From contig CAVQTE010000015.1 in assembly GCA_963716235.1 (NCBI GenBank), forward strand, positions 1-64,000: 64,000 nt of DNA, given 5' to 3'. Both the position numbers and the translations under genes were made by a program. Below the pieces are notes generated by a model. That model made no database searches. It was not told the DNA's origin and was given only the letters and a program-made list of their open reading frames with translations. This document shows, one piece after another, positions 1 through 8,649 of this stretch. Each line of letters starts with the position of its first letter. Position 1 is the stretch's first letter. The stretch is from Sva-07 sp963716235. Lineage in GTDB: Bacteria; Actinomycetota; Acidimicrobiia; Acidimicrobiales; Ilumatobacteraceae.

Positions 1-582
1 GGATGATGTCGGCGACGAACGCTTGCGTCGCCGGACTGCCGATCTCGTGGTCGGGGATCCGGCACCACATCGCCAACGGACCGGCCTGCGGGTCGTCGAT
101 CGCCTCGATGGCAATCCTGCCGGCGGCGAGCCGGCGCTCGAGGTGATCGAAGAACGTGCCGGCGACGATCGCGGCGAACGGTTCCGACATCGATGGGCAA
201 TTCTCCGGCGGGGGAACCACCGGCATCGGAGGAACTGGGCGCCGTCGCCGCTCGGGCGCTCGGTGTGGGCGCACAGCGACGTGAACACCGGTCGCCCGTC
301 CACGGTCGCGACCACCAGGGCTTGCGTGGTTGCCTTGCCGTCGGCTGGCATCGTCACCTCGAAGTCGACGATGTCGTCCGGCACCGGCGTGCCGATGAAC
401 TGGGTGGTGATCCACTGCAGCGGTCGCCCCGTCGCCTGTTCGGCTGCTTCGATCGAAGCAGCGATTCCTGTACCTCCATAGAGGAATCCGAACGGGGTCG
501 CACAGGGCCGCGCTGCGGCAAGCCGGAACCGTTGCGGGTCGTCGGTCGGCTGGAGGTCGAGGAGGTCGAACGAGGGGAGCAC
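1..582 (-). CDS. acyl-CoA thioesterase-like (double hot-dog) protein, 3' end outside window, one frame break
   Basis: The reverse strand encodes a thioesterase-like protein that runs off the left edge. Seen: segments FGFLYGGTGIAASIEA, PLQWITTQFIGTP and, further on, PLAMWCRIPDHEIGSP, the pattern of TesB-type acyl-CoA thioesterases with two hot-dog repeats. The GTG at 580-582 (VLPSFDLLDLQP) is my chosen start, and upstream in-frame codons are also open. The frame changes near 228: the first half ends ...GDGAQFLR and the second resumes MPVVPPPENCPSMSEPF, consistent with one missing base. It lies 73 bp downstream of dnaE2 on the same strand. Substrate unknown. The family call is fairly sure; exact start and end are not. 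Confidence 0.65.
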   Translation of the reverse strand, partial: MLPSFDLLDLQPTDDPQRFRLAAARPCATPFGFLYGGTGIAASIEAAEQATGRPLQWITTQFIGTPVPDDIVDFEVTMPADGKATTQALVVATVDGRPVFTSLCAHTERPSGDGAQFLRCRWFPRRRIAHRCRNRSPRSSPARSSITSSAGSPPAGLPSRRSTTRRPVRWRCGAGSPTTRSAVRRRKRSSPTSS

Positions 583-655
583 AGCGAGACGTTCCCAGAG
601 CAGACGACGACACTGCAAATGAGACGTGGAGACGGGCGTCTGACCGGCGTCTCAT

Positions 656-3600
656 TCAGCGGAAGTCGCGGGAGGTCGTCGGCGCGGGCATGGGAAGAGG
701 GGCGAGGTGGTCGGCGACGATGTTGACGACACCCTCGCTGCGTTCGAGCCGGCCACGGATCAGCATCGCCGGGGCCTCACGGGCGACCTTGCGGAAACGG
801 GCCCAGCATCCTTTCGACACCACCACGTTGATCAGGCCGGTCTCGTCTTCCAGGTTGAGGAACGTGACCCCTTGCGCAGTCATCGGCCGCTGACGGTGAG
901 TGACCACCCCGGCGACCTGGACGATCGAACCCGGCTCGGGGCCCCACAGCTGCGATGACGTGAGCACGCCGAGGCTGGCCAGTTCGCCGCGCACGAAGAT
1001 CGTCGGATGCCCATCGGGCGACACACCGGTCGCCCACAGGTCGGCGACAGCCTCCTCCACCGGGGTCATCCCCGGAAGGCGAGGCGCTGCATCACCGGTG
1101 ACGACTCCCGGCAACCGCCCGGGTCGTGACTGTGCGGTCGCGCCGACAGTCCACAGCGCCATGCGCCGATCGAGACCGAAGCACTCGCCGAACAACCCAC
1201 CGGTCGCCATCGCCTCCAGCTGCGCCAACGTCAGCGACGGCACTCGCCGCACGAGGTCTTCGGTGCCGGTGAACAGTCCATCCACCGTGCGGGTCGCCTC
1301 GATCTCGTCGGCCAACTCCGAGCCGATCCCGCGCACCGAGCCGATCCCCAGCCGCACCGCAACCCCGTTCTGTGACGAATCGTTCGGCTCCAACGTCGCC
1401 GCGGCCCGCGACGCGTTGAGGTCAGGGGTGTGGACGACCACGCCGTGACGGCGGGCGTCACGCACCAGTGTGTGCGGCGACCAGAACCCCATCGGCTGCG
1501 CGTTGAGCAACGCTGCACAGAACGCCGCCGGCTCGTGGTACTTGATCCACGACGACGAGTAGACGAGATAGGCGAAGCTCACCGAGTGCGACTCGGGGAA
1601 CCCATAGTTCGCGAACGCTTTCATCTTGACGTACAACTCCTCGGCAACGTCGTCGGTGATGCCACGCTCGGCCATCCCGGCGAACAGCCGCTCCTTCAAC
1701 CGCTCCATCCGCGCCGCCGATCGCTTCGAGCCCATCGCCTGGCGCAACTCGTCCGACTCGGCCGGCGTGAACCCGGCGACGTCGATCGCCATCTGCATCA
1801 GCTGCTCCTGGAACAACGGCACGCCAAGGGTCTTGGCGAGGCTGTTCTCCAGCAGCGGATGCAAGTACGTGATCGGCTCCTGTCCGTTGCGACGCCGGAT
1901 GTAGGGGTGCACCGACCCGCCCTGGATCGGGCCGGGGCGGATGAGCGCCACCTCCACCACGAGGTCGTAGAACCGGCGTGGCTTGAGTCGCGGCAGTGTC
2001 GCCATCTGTGCCCTCGACTCGATCTGGAAGACCCCGACGGTGTCGGCTCGGCACAGCATCCCGTACACGTCGTCGTCCTGGGGGATGGTGGCGAGATCGA
2101 TCTCGTAGCCGCGGTGCTCGCGTACGAGATCGACGGCGTAGTGCAACGCCGACAGCATCCCGAGCCCGAGCAGATCGAACTTGACGAGGCCGGTGCGGGC
2201 GCAGTCGTCCTTGTCCCACTGCAACACCGACCGCTTGTCCATCCGCGCCCACTCCACGGGGCAGACCTCGATCACCGGGCGGTCGCAGATGACCATCCCG
2301 CCGGAGTGGATCCCGAGGTGGCGCGGCGCGTCCTCGACCTCGAGCGCCAGCTCCAGTACCGGCTCGGGAATCGTGCAGTCGGGCTGTGCAGCAGTCGACG
2401 CCACGCCACCCCATCCGTCGACCTGCTTCGACCAGGCGTCCTGCTGGCCGGGCTCGAAGCCGAGGGCCTTGGCCATGTCACGCACCGCCGAACGAGCCCG
2501 GTAGGTGATGACATTGGCGACCTGGGCGGTGTGGTGGCGGCCATAGCGTTCGAAGACGTACTGGATCACCTCCTCTCGCCGGTCGCTCTCGATGTCGACG
2601 TCGATGTCGGGTGGGCCGTCACGCTCGGGCGACAGGAAGCGCTCGAACAGCAACCCGAGCGACACGGCATCTGCTGCCGTGACTCCGATGGCGTAACAGA
2701 CCGCCGAGTTCGCCGCGCTCCCCCGGCCCTGGCAGAAGATGTTCGCCCGTCGACAGAACTCGACGATGTCCCACACGATCAGGAAGTACCCGGCGAAGTC
2801 GAGTTGCTCGATGAGCGCCAGCTCGTGATCGATGGTCTTCCAGGCCCGAGCCCGCAGCGACAGGTCTTCAACGACGCCATATGTGGCGGAGGCGGCGTGC
2901 ACCGGTCGATCGCCGTAGCGGCGTCGGGCACCTTCCTCGGTCACTCGACGCAGATACTGCATCTCGGTCAGACCGTCGGGACACGGGAACGGCGGCAGCT
3001 TCGGCGCCACGAGCGACAGATCGAACGCCGCTGCCCGCCCGATCTCGGCCGCCCGCTCGACCACACCCGGATACCGCCGGAACCGCCGGGCCTGCTCGGC
3101 TCCGGAGCGCAGATGAGCCCCAGCCGCAGCGGGCAGCCACGGGTCGATCTGGTCGAGACTCCGACGCGACCGCACCGCAGCGAGCGCCGTGGCCAGCTTG
3201 CGTTGCGCGGGAGTTGTGTAGTGGACGTTGTTGGTCGCCACGCACTCGACTCGCTCGCGGTGGGCGATCTCGACGAGTGCATCGTTGCGGGCGGAGTCGA
3301 GGGGATCGCCGTGGTCCCACAACTCCACCAGCACGCGGTCACGCCCGAACGCGTCGACCAGCCGGAGCAACTCGCGGCGAGCTGCCGCCGGACCGTTGGC
3401 AACCAGTGCAGCCGGGACCGCTCCCTTGCGACACCCGGTGAGCACCCAGGCGTGGCCGGTGACGGTGTCGGCCACGTCGGCGAACGCGAACTGCGGGGCG
3501 CCCTTTTCGCCTGCGAGGTGCCCGGCGCTGAGTGTCCGAGACAGCCGGGCGTACCCGGTGGGGCCGTCAGCGAGCACGAGCAGGTGGGTCCCCGACGGAT

Positions 3601-4102
3601 CAGGGGCATGGGAGTCGGGGACCATCCCCGTGTCGATCTGACGGTCGATGTCACGTTCGGATCGGGCAACCGATCCTGGGTGCCCCGACAGCCCGATCTC
3701 GGCCCCGAACACGGTCGGCAGGCCGACCGCCTTGGCCGCCTCGGCGAAGCGCACGACCCCGTAGAGGCCGTCGTGGTCGGTGATGGCCAGCGCGTCGAGG
3801 CCGAGCCGGGCTGCCTCGGTGGCCAGTTCTTCGGGGTGCGACGCACCGTCGAGGAACGAGAAGTTCGAGTGGCAGTGCAGCTCGGCGTACGGGGTCGTGT
3901 CGGCCGAACGCGTCAGATCAGGTGGCGCCTCGAAGGGTTGGCGCTTGCGGCTCCACGCCGGGCCGTCGCCACCCGAGTTCCACGAGGGACTTCCCGGGGC
4001 GCGTCCGTCCCGACCGGCCGTGCGGGCCTGCTTGCTCGACGGTCGGTCCGACAGAGTTGCTTCGAGTTCGCTCCATGACCAGGACGGGTTGTTGAACCCC
4101 AC
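656..4102 (-). CDS. dnaE2: error-prone DNA polymerase III alpha subunit DnaE2 (ImuC)
   Basis: C-family polymerase used for lesion bypass and SOS mutagenesis with ImuA' and ImuB. About 1148 residues from the GTG at 4100-4102, which opens GFNNPSWSWSELEATL, matching the usual DnaE2 N-terminus better than the longer in-frame start. In order: N-terminal PHP domain (ELHCHSNFSFLDGAS, AITDHDGLYG), palm/finger core with GRGSAANSAVCYAIG and the acidic PDIDVDIESD segment, helix-hairpin-helix region, then a C-terminal OB fold (VQVAGVVTHRQRPMT, FLNLEDETGLINVVV). Length fits the DnaE2 family and is slightly shorter than replicative DnaE. An SOS box sits inside the promoter, just upstream of the start, and the transcript looks leaderless. 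Partners imuB and imuA' lie about 3-5 kb away on the same strand. Confidence 0.95.
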   Translation of the reverse strand: MGFNNPSWSWSELEATLSDRPSSKQARTAGRDGRAPGSPSWNSGGDGPAWSRKRQPFEAPPDLTRSADTTPYAELHCHSNFSFLDGASHPEELATEAARLGLDALAITDHDGLYGVVRFAEAAKAVGLPTVFGAEIGLSGHPGSVARSERDIDRQIDTGMVPDSHAPDPSGTHLLVLADGPTGYARLSRTLSAGHLAGEKGAPQFAFADVADTVTGHAWVLTGCRKGAVPAALVANGPAAARRELLRLVDAFGRDRVLVELWDHGDPLDSARNDALVEIAHRERVECVATNNVHYTTPAQRKLATALAAVRSRRSLDQIDPWLPAAAGAHLRSGAEQARRFRRYPGVVERAAEIGRAAAFDLSLVAPKLPPFPCPDGLTEMQYLRRVTEEGARRRYGDRPVHAASATYGVVEDLSLRARAWKTIDHELALIEQLDFAGYFLIVWDIVEFCRRANIFCQGRGSAANSAVCYAIGVTAADAVSLGLLFERFLSPERDGPPDIDVDIESDRREEVIQYVFERYGRHHTAQVANVITYRARSAVRDMAKALGFEPGQQDAWSKQVDGWGGVASTAAQPDCTIPEPVLELALEVEDAPRHLGIHSGGMVICDRPVIEVCPVEWARMDKRSVLQWDKDDCARTGLVKFDLLGLGMLSALHYAVDLVREHRGYEIDLATIPQDDDVYGMLCRADTVGVFQIESRAQMATLPRLKPRRFYDLVVEVALIRPGPIQGGSVHPYIRRRNGQEPITYLHPLLENSLAKTLGVPLFQEQLMQMAIDVAGFTPAESDELRQAMGSKRSAARMERLKERLFAGMAERGITDDVAEELYVKMKAFANYGFPESHSVSFAYLVYSSSWIKYHEPAAFCAALLNAQPMGFWSPHTLVRDARRHGVVVHTPDLNASRAAATLEPNDSSQNGVAVRLGIGSVRGIGSELADEIEATRTVDGLFTGTEDLVRRVPSLTLAQLEAMATGGLFGECFGLDRRMALWTVGATAQSRPGRLPGVVTGDAAPRLPGMTPVEEAVADLWATGVSPDGHPTIFVRGELASLGVLTSSQLWGPEPGSIVQVAGVVTHRQRPMTAQGVTFLNLEDETGLINVVVSKGCWARFRKVAREAPAMLIRGRLERSEGVVNIVADHLAPLPMPAPTTSRDFR

Positions 4103-4109
4103 CGAACCC

Positions 4110-4138
4110 AGTATCGAACACCTGTACGATTCTCGCAA
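4110..4138 (-). promoter_or_regulatory. SOS-controlled dnaE2 promoter with LexA box
   Basis: Reading the reverse strand: -35 TTGCGA (4133-4138), exactly 17 bp spacer, -10 GATACT (4110-4115). The spacer and -10 contain the actinobacterial SOS box TCGTACAGGTGTTCGA (4114-4129), which differs from TCGAAC-N4-GTTCGA at one position. The -10 ends 7 bp before the GTG at 4102, so transcription should begin at or next to the start codon (leaderless mRNA). LexA bound here would block RNA polymerase directly. Confidence 0.8.
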
Positions 4139-4151
4139 GTTGGCTTCTCCG

Positions 4152-4204
4152 CCGAAATGTGCGGGAATATGTGCACCGGACGCGCATCCCGGCACATTTT
4201 TCGG
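4152..4204. repeat. dispersed imperfect palindrome, copy 1
   Basis: About 53 bp, beginning CCGAAATGTGCG and ending GGCACATTTTTCGG, with an internal second ATGTGCAC facing GCGCAT. Related copies lie at 5447-5499 and 33042-33098. This one sits between the divergent dnaE2 and desaturase genes, so it is not placed as a simple terminator. Confidence 0.7.
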
Positions 4205-4276
4205 TGGTGTCCGACCTCGATTCGGGACCAAGTGCCCTGGCGCGGACACCATCGTGCGGGCAGCCTCACCAGTAAG

Positions 4277-4298
4277 GCCTACCTACTGGTCGGTAGGC
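4277..4298. promoter_or_regulatory. operator-like inverted repeat upstream of the desaturase
   Basis: GCCTACC-N8-GGTAGGC, a perfect 7-bp inverted repeat with an 8-bp spacer, 54 bp upstream of the desaturase start. Size and symmetry suit a TetR-family repressor, but no such regulator gene is adjacent. Regulator identity is unknown. Confidence 0.5.
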
Positions 4299-4351
4299 TT
4301 GTTGTCATATCGGTCCTCGCCGCCGCCAGTTGTCCCAACCAGAGGAGTTCC

Positions 4352-5404
4352 ATGCCTCCGAGCAGCACCATCCGCACGCCGTCTCGAGCGACGGACGCAC
4401 CAACCGGGCTCAAGCCCGTCCTCGACGTCATCCCCGCGCACTGTTACGAGCGATCGACAGTTCGCGGCCTCGGACTGTTCGCCCGCGATGCCATCATCTT
4501 CGGGCTGTCGGTCTGGGGGCTGCTCTCGACGAACAACCCGCTGCTGCTCGTTCCACTCTGGCTGCTCAGCGGGATGATGGTCGCCGGCCTGTTCGTGATC
4601 GGCCACGACGCCGCCCACGGCGCACTGTTCGACTCGCAACGTCTCAATGCCGTCGTCGCCCGCCTGAGCATGCTGCCATCGCTGCACGCCGTCGAGGTGT
4701 GGGTGTTCGGTCACAACCGCGTCCATCACGGCCACACCCTGCGCCAGGGGATGGACTTCGTGTGGCACCCACTCACGGTCGAGCAGTACGAAGCACTCGG
4801 CCGTTTCGCCAAACTCCGCCACAAGCTCGAATGGGGGCCGTTCGGGTCTGGCGCGTACTACCTCCGTGAGGTGTGGTGGAACAAGATGGTGCGATTCCCT
4901 CCGCCCACCCGTTGGGCTCGTCAGATGCGGCGCGACCAGGCACTCGTGACGATGTACGCCATCGGGACATTGGCCGCCCTCGTTGCCGTCGACGGAACCA
5001 GCGGTGTGTGGCAGTGGGTCAAGGTCGTGGTGGTTCCGTTCCTGCTCTTCTGTCAGCTGATCGGGTGGGTCGTGCACGTCCACCACATCGCACCGGAGAT
5101 CCGGTGGTGGCCACGTCGCGAATGGAACCGCTTCCGTGGCCAGGTCGAAGGCACCACCATTCTGTGGGGGCCACCGGGCTGGGAGTTCTTCTTCCACTGG
5201 ATCATGGTCCACCTCCCGCACCATGTCGACATGCAGATTCCGTGCTATCGACTCCCCGAGGCCGCCAGGGAGATCGCCGCCGCTTTCCCCGACGAGGTCG
5301 TCGAACGCCCCATCCGGATCCGCGACTACCTCCGCTCGACGAAGGCGTGCAAGCTCCACGACTTCGAGACCGGCACGTGGCACACCTACCCCACCGCCGG
5401 CTGA
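4352..5404 (+). CDS. membrane fatty acid desaturase (omega-6/DesA type)
   Basis: Di-iron membrane desaturase that introduces double bonds into acyl chains. 350 residues. The three histidine boxes are visible: HDAAH at 85-89, HNRVHH at 121-126 and HVHHIAP plus LPHHVDMQ with H290-H291. Hydrophobic pairs lie around residues 45-80 and 200-245. ATG at 4352 is preceded by AGAGGAG at 4341-4347, a good ribosome binding site. Transcribed away from dnaE2, with an operator-like repeat upstream. Followed by a hexamer repeat and a hairpin. Substrate (acyl-lipid or acyl-CoA) and regiospecificity cannot be read from the sequence. Confidence 0.88.
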   Translation: MPPSSTIRTPSRATDAPTGLKPVLDVIPAHCYERSTVRGLGLFARDAIIFGLSVWGLLSTNNPLLLVPLWLLSGMMVAGLFVIGHDAAHGALFDSQRLNAVVARLSMLPSLHAVEVWVFGHNRVHHGHTLRQGMDFVWHPLTVEQYEALGRFAKLRHKLEWGPFGSGAYYLREVWWNKMVRFPPPTRWARQMRRDQALVTMYAIGTLAALVAVDGTSGVWQWVKVVVVPFLLFCQLIGWVVHVHHIAPEIRWWPRREWNRFRGQVEGTTILWGPPGWEFFFHWIMVHLPHHVDMQIPCYRLPEAAREIAAAFPDEVVERPIRIRDYLRSTKACKLHDFETGTWHTYPTAG

Positions 5405-5410
5405 CCACTC

Positions 5411-5446
5411 CCAACTCCAACTCCAACTCCAACTCCAACCCCAACT
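5411..5446. repeat. short tandem hexamer repeat (CCAACT)x6
   Basis: Six consecutive CCAACT units, the fifth reading CCAACC, lie immediately after the desaturase stop and abut the second palindrome copy. Non-coding. Such a tract could vary in length by slippage. Confidence 0.85.
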
Positions 5447-5499
5447 CCGAAATGTGCGGGGATTCGTGCACTGGGCGCACATCTCGCCGCATTTTTCGG
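5447..5499. repeat. dispersed imperfect palindrome, copy 2
   Basis: Starts CCGAAATGTGCGG and ends CCGCATTTTTCGG, with internal GTGCAC and GCGCACATC. It lies between the convergent desaturase and Nudix genes, so it could act as a bidirectional terminator here. Same layout as copy 1 (4152-4204). Confidence 0.7.
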
Positions 5500-5515
5500 G
5501 GTGTTCGGGGCGCGC

Positions 5516-6064
5516 TCAGGGGGTCAGGGCGAGGAGAATGCCGCGCAGGCCGGGGTCGGCTTGGTCGATGGCTGCCACCCACGTGAACCAGTCGATCTGC
5601 TGGCTCTCCTCCACGGGCGGGGCGGGGTCGGCATCTCCACCGTCGATGAGATAGCGCAGATCGAGATGCGTGTGGCCCCGACCGCCGGCGTGCACATCGA
5701 CATGGATCAGCGCCGGAACACCCAGATCGTCGAGGGGGCCCGCAAAGCAGACGTCGAGGCCGGTCTCCTCACGACTCTCACGGAGCGCCGCATCCCACGG
5801 GGTCTCACCGGGATCGATGTGACCACCCGGCTGCAGCCAGATGCCGAGCCGCTTGTGTTCGAGCAGCACCACTCCCCGCGGGCCGACCACGATGCCGGAT
5901 CCAGTGACATGGACGACATCGACGTCCTGGTCGAGCGGGGCCTCGAGCCGGTCGAATGCGGCCAGGAACGCCACGATCGAGTCGGCCTCACGCCGATCGA
6001 CCGGCACCCTGGCGGCAACGTCTGATCGGATGCGCTGGTGGAGTTCGTCCTGCGGCCGCGGCAT
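5516..6064 (-). CDS. Nudix hydrolase
   Basis: 182 residues. The full Nudix signature is present at residues 81-103: G81...E87...REESREETGL-type core reading GHIDPGETPWDAALRESREE followed by TGL, which binds the metal and catalyses hydrolysis of a nucleoside diphosphate linked to another moiety. Substrate unknown. The N-terminal 45 residues are helical and charged; the C-terminal part (HTHLDLRYLIDGG) resembles housekeeping Nudix proteins. Stands alone, convergent with the desaturase and divergent from the response regulator. Confidence 0.88.
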   Translation of the reverse strand: MPRPQDELHQRIRSDVAARVPVDRREADSIVAFLAAFDRLEAPLDQDVDVVHVTGSGIVVGPRGVVLLEHKRLGIWLQPGGHIDPGETPWDAALRESREETGLDVCFAGPLDDLGVPALIHVDVHAGGRGHTHLDLRYLIDGGDADPAPPVEESQQIDWFTWVAAIDQADPGLRGILLALTP

Positions 6065-6209
6065 CGCACTGGTGTAGCAGTCGCACCCACGAATGACACG
6101 CGTGTGATTTCTTTCGATTTCTTCTTGAGTTCGTCAGCTTCCTGCCGATACCACCACCAGGACATGAAGATCGGCCTGACCTGGCCGACCGAACTGGCGG
6201 GACACACAC

Positions 6210-6977
6210 ATGGACAACGACACCAACATCGCACCTCGCATCCTGATCGCAGTCGACGACCCCGATCTGCGTCGGACCAGCGTGGCAGGGCTGCGGGCGG
6301 CGGGCTTCAGCGTCAGCGCTCCGACCGATGGCGATGCAGCGATCATGCTGGCCGAGTCGTTCTCACCCGATGTGTTGATCGTCTGCTCTCACCTGCGAGC
6401 ACCCGATGGCCGTCCCCTCTACGAGCGTCTGCGTGAGTCCAGCGAGCAGTACCTGCTGTGCATCACCGACGAAGGCGCCCACCGGGCCCGTGCCGCCGTG
6501 CTCCACTCGGGTGCCGACGATGCCGTGTCGATGCCGGTGCTCCCCGAGGAACTCTCCGCTCGCTGTCACGCCCTGCTGCGTCGTCCCCGCCAGATGCAGA
6601 GTCGTGTCGACGGTCCACTGACATCCGTGCTCAATCTCGGCCCGCTGACGATTGATCTCGGCCGCCGCGAAGTACGCATCGTCGACGAGGAAGTGGCGAC
6701 CACCCGCATCGAGTTCTCGCTGCTGGAACAGCTCTGCCGCCGACCGACCGAGGTCTGCACCCGCGAAGACCTCCTCGACGCGGTGTGGGGCCCGACGTGG
6801 GTCGGCGACAACCACGTCGTCGACGTCCATCTGTCGAACCTGCGCCGCAAGCTCGACAAGGCCGGCCCGGCGTACAAGGTCATCCACACCGTGCGTGGCG
6901 TCGGCTTCCGGCTGGCGAATGACGTGACCGACCAGTTCGAGATCTCCCACGCCTTCGGCCTCGCCGCTGTCGGCTGA
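6210..6977 (+). CDS. OmpR/PhoB-type response regulator with a degenerate receiver
   Basis: 255 residues: receiver-like domain (about 10-125) followed by a winged-helix DNA-binding domain (about 140-235) containing RIEFSLLEQLCRRPTEVCTREDLLDAVWG and VDVHLSNLRRKLDK, both typical of OmpR/PhoB proteins. The acidic pair D16-D17 is kept. The phospho-acceptor aspartate is replaced: the expected LLD.MLP.MDG region reads LIVCSHLRAPDG, with Cys59 at the site. The conserved lysine region reads DDAVSMPV instead of D-x-x-x-K-P. No histidine kinase is adjacent. I infer control other than by His-Asp phosphotransfer, for example dimerisation, redox at Cys59 or a ligand. DNA-binding role is well supported, target unknown. 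Confidence 0.85.
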   Translation: MDNDTNIAPRILIAVDDPDLRRTSVAGLRAAGFSVSAPTDGDAAIMLAESFSPDVLIVCSHLRAPDGRPLYERLRESSEQYLLCITDEGAHRARAAVLHSGADDAVSMPVLPEELSARCHALLRRPRQMQSRVDGPLTSVLNLGPLTIDLGRREVRIVDEEVATTRIEFSLLEQLCRRPTEVCTREDLLDAVWGPTWVGDNHVVDVHLSNLRRKLDKAGPAYKVIHTVRGVGFRLANDVTDQFEISHAFGLAAVG

Positions 6978-6986
6978 CGTCACCGA

Positions 6987-8630
6987 TCAGTCGTAGCGGG
7001 CGCTGATCCACCAGCGTTGGTGTTCGGCGACGACCAGATATCCGTCGTGGTCGTCGGTGACCACCTGGAACCGGGCCAGGCGTCGATGCCGTTCCGGCTC
7101 CCACCAGCGTTCCTCGACCGGCCACGGACCCGCCCACGCGACGATCGGCCGTGACCTGCCACGACGCCACCCCGACGCGTCGTCGCCCGTCAACAGTCGC
7201 AACATCGCCGGACGCGCCGACACCATCCCCCGACCGGTCACCCGCACTGCCTTGCCGTGTTCGTCGAGCACTTCGACCGGGTGGGGATCAGCGAACACCG
7301 TTGCCGGCGATGGCGACGGGAGCGCGCCGGGCCACGGCGGTGGCCCACTCCCCGACCTCGACACCGCCCGCTGGTCGAGATCGACCATGGCTGCCGGCAG
7401 CCACTCGTAGCGGTCAGCCGGGAGACGTCCACCTCGCCACACCGGCACGGTCACCGCATCCTGCGATGTGAGGGTGGACAATCGGGCGATCGTCCGGGCG
7501 GCTCGCCGGTCGGCTTCGGTCTGGCCACCCCACAGGCCGAGTTGGCTGCCCTCGTCGGCACGTACCTCGTCGGGTGTCAGACGAAGCAGGGCGATGCCAC
7601 TGGTCAGCTCCTGGTCGCTCCCTCGCGGCAGGCCGATCCAGGCATCGAGCTGCCAGCGGACCCGTTCGACCATCGCCGACGCCGTGAGCCCCGCCGACCG
7701 GTACCACGACCGCTCCGACCGCTCACCGTGCTCCGACTCCAACAGCACCACCAGGCGGGTGCAGACCCGGCCATCGGCGCCGAGCGAACCGGCCAGTTCG
7801 TCGGCCAACTGTTTGGCAACGAACACCACGGTGCTCGACTGCGCGGCGGGGTCGTCGAGCACATGGTCGAGGCGCCGCTCGGGCGCGGGGTCGGTGGTGC
7901 TCGACGGGCGGGTGTCGACGCCCGACGCCAACCGGTGCGCATGCACCCCGACGTGACCGAACCGTCCGAGCACGTCGACGGCGCTCAACGCCGCGAGGTC
8001 ACCGAGGCGCCGCAGGCCGAGCCGGGCGAACAGTTCGATCAGTTCAGGATCGGATTCGCCCAGTGTTTGCAGCCAGCCAATCGGGAGTTCGGCGCAGAAC
8101 ACCGGTGCCCCCCCCTCCTCGACGATCACCGGACGGCCCCGCCGTACCGCCAGCCGCGCCGCGATGCTCGACGCGAATCGTCCGTCGGCGATCCCCACAC
8201 CGGGGACCACCGACGTGGTGCCGGATCCCCCCATCTCGGCCAGACGATCGGCCAGCCGGTCGGCCAACGCAGCGTCACCACCGAAGTAGCGCGACGGTCC
8301 GAGCGCCCGCAGGCTGATCCACCCCGGTTCGACGACGTCGAGACGCGGCGAGATCTCGGCGACGGCACGGACCATCGGCTCGAACTCGCGAGCATCACGA
8401 TCGGCGTCGTGGTCGATCAGGGTGATGTGCGGGCATCGTCGCTGAGTCCGACGGCGGCGTTGGCCGACGACGACGCCCTCGGTCGCAGCAGCGGCGGTAC
8501 GCGCCACGACCCGGTTCGCGGACATGACCGCTGCCGGAACATCGCCAGGGTATCCCGCGGCCTCCACCGGCCAGTCGGGGAACCACACGGTGACCATTCG
8601 TTGGGGCACGATTCGTTGGGGGAAGTCCAT
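6987..8630 (-). CDS. imuB: ImuB, catalytically inactive Y-family polymerase-like mutasome subunit
   Basis: 547 residues from the ATG at 8628-8630, 19 bp after the imuA' stop; a later ATG (MVTVWFPDWPVEA) is an alternative. Y-family fold with WFPDWPVEA, ISPRLDVVEPGWISL and RYFGGD; the catalytic acidic residues expected of an active Y-family polymerase are not evident. A beta-clamp-binding motif QLGLWG appears near residue 365, the same type that tethers mycobacterial ImuB to the sliding clamp. ImuB bridges the clamp, ImuA' and DnaE2. Same strand and presumably the same SOS-induced transcript as imuA'. Confidence 0.92.
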   Translation of the reverse strand: MDFPQRIVPQRMVTVWFPDWPVEAAGYPGDVPAAVMSANRVVARTAAAATEGVVVGQRRRRTQRRCPHITLIDHDADRDAREFEPMVRAVAEISPRLDVVEPGWISLRALGPSRYFGGDAALADRLADRLAEMGGSGTTSVVPGVGIADGRFASSIAARLAVRRGRPVIVEEGGAPVFCAELPIGWLQTLGESDPELIELFARLGLRRLGDLAALSAVDVLGRFGHVGVHAHRLASGVDTRPSSTTDPAPERRLDHVLDDPAAQSSTVVFVAKQLADELAGSLGADGRVCTRLVVLLESEHGERSERSWYRSAGLTASAMVERVRWQLDAWIGLPRGSDQELTSGIALLRLTPDEVRADEGSQLGLWGGQTEADRRAARTIARLSTLTSQDAVTVPVWRGGRLPADRYEWLPAAMVDLDQRAVSRSGSGPPPWPGALPSPSPATVFADPHPVEVLDEHGKAVRVTGRGMVSARPAMLRLLTGDDASGWRRGRSRPIVAWAGPWPVEERWWEPERHRRLARFQVVTDDHDGYLVVAEHQRWWISARYD

Positions 8631-8649
8631 GTGCTCGGTCGGTGCTCGG

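Noticed and set aside
1430..4078. Very long open frame on the plus strand (over 800 codons)
   Set aside because: It is antisense to dnaE2, Arg/His/Gly-rich with no recognisable domain, as expected for a shadow frame in high-GC DNA.
4152..4204. Short peptides (MCGNMCTGR...) encoded across the palindrome copies
   Set aside because: The peptides look alike only because the DNA repeat is conserved; no ribosome binding site and the frames run into unrelated sequence.
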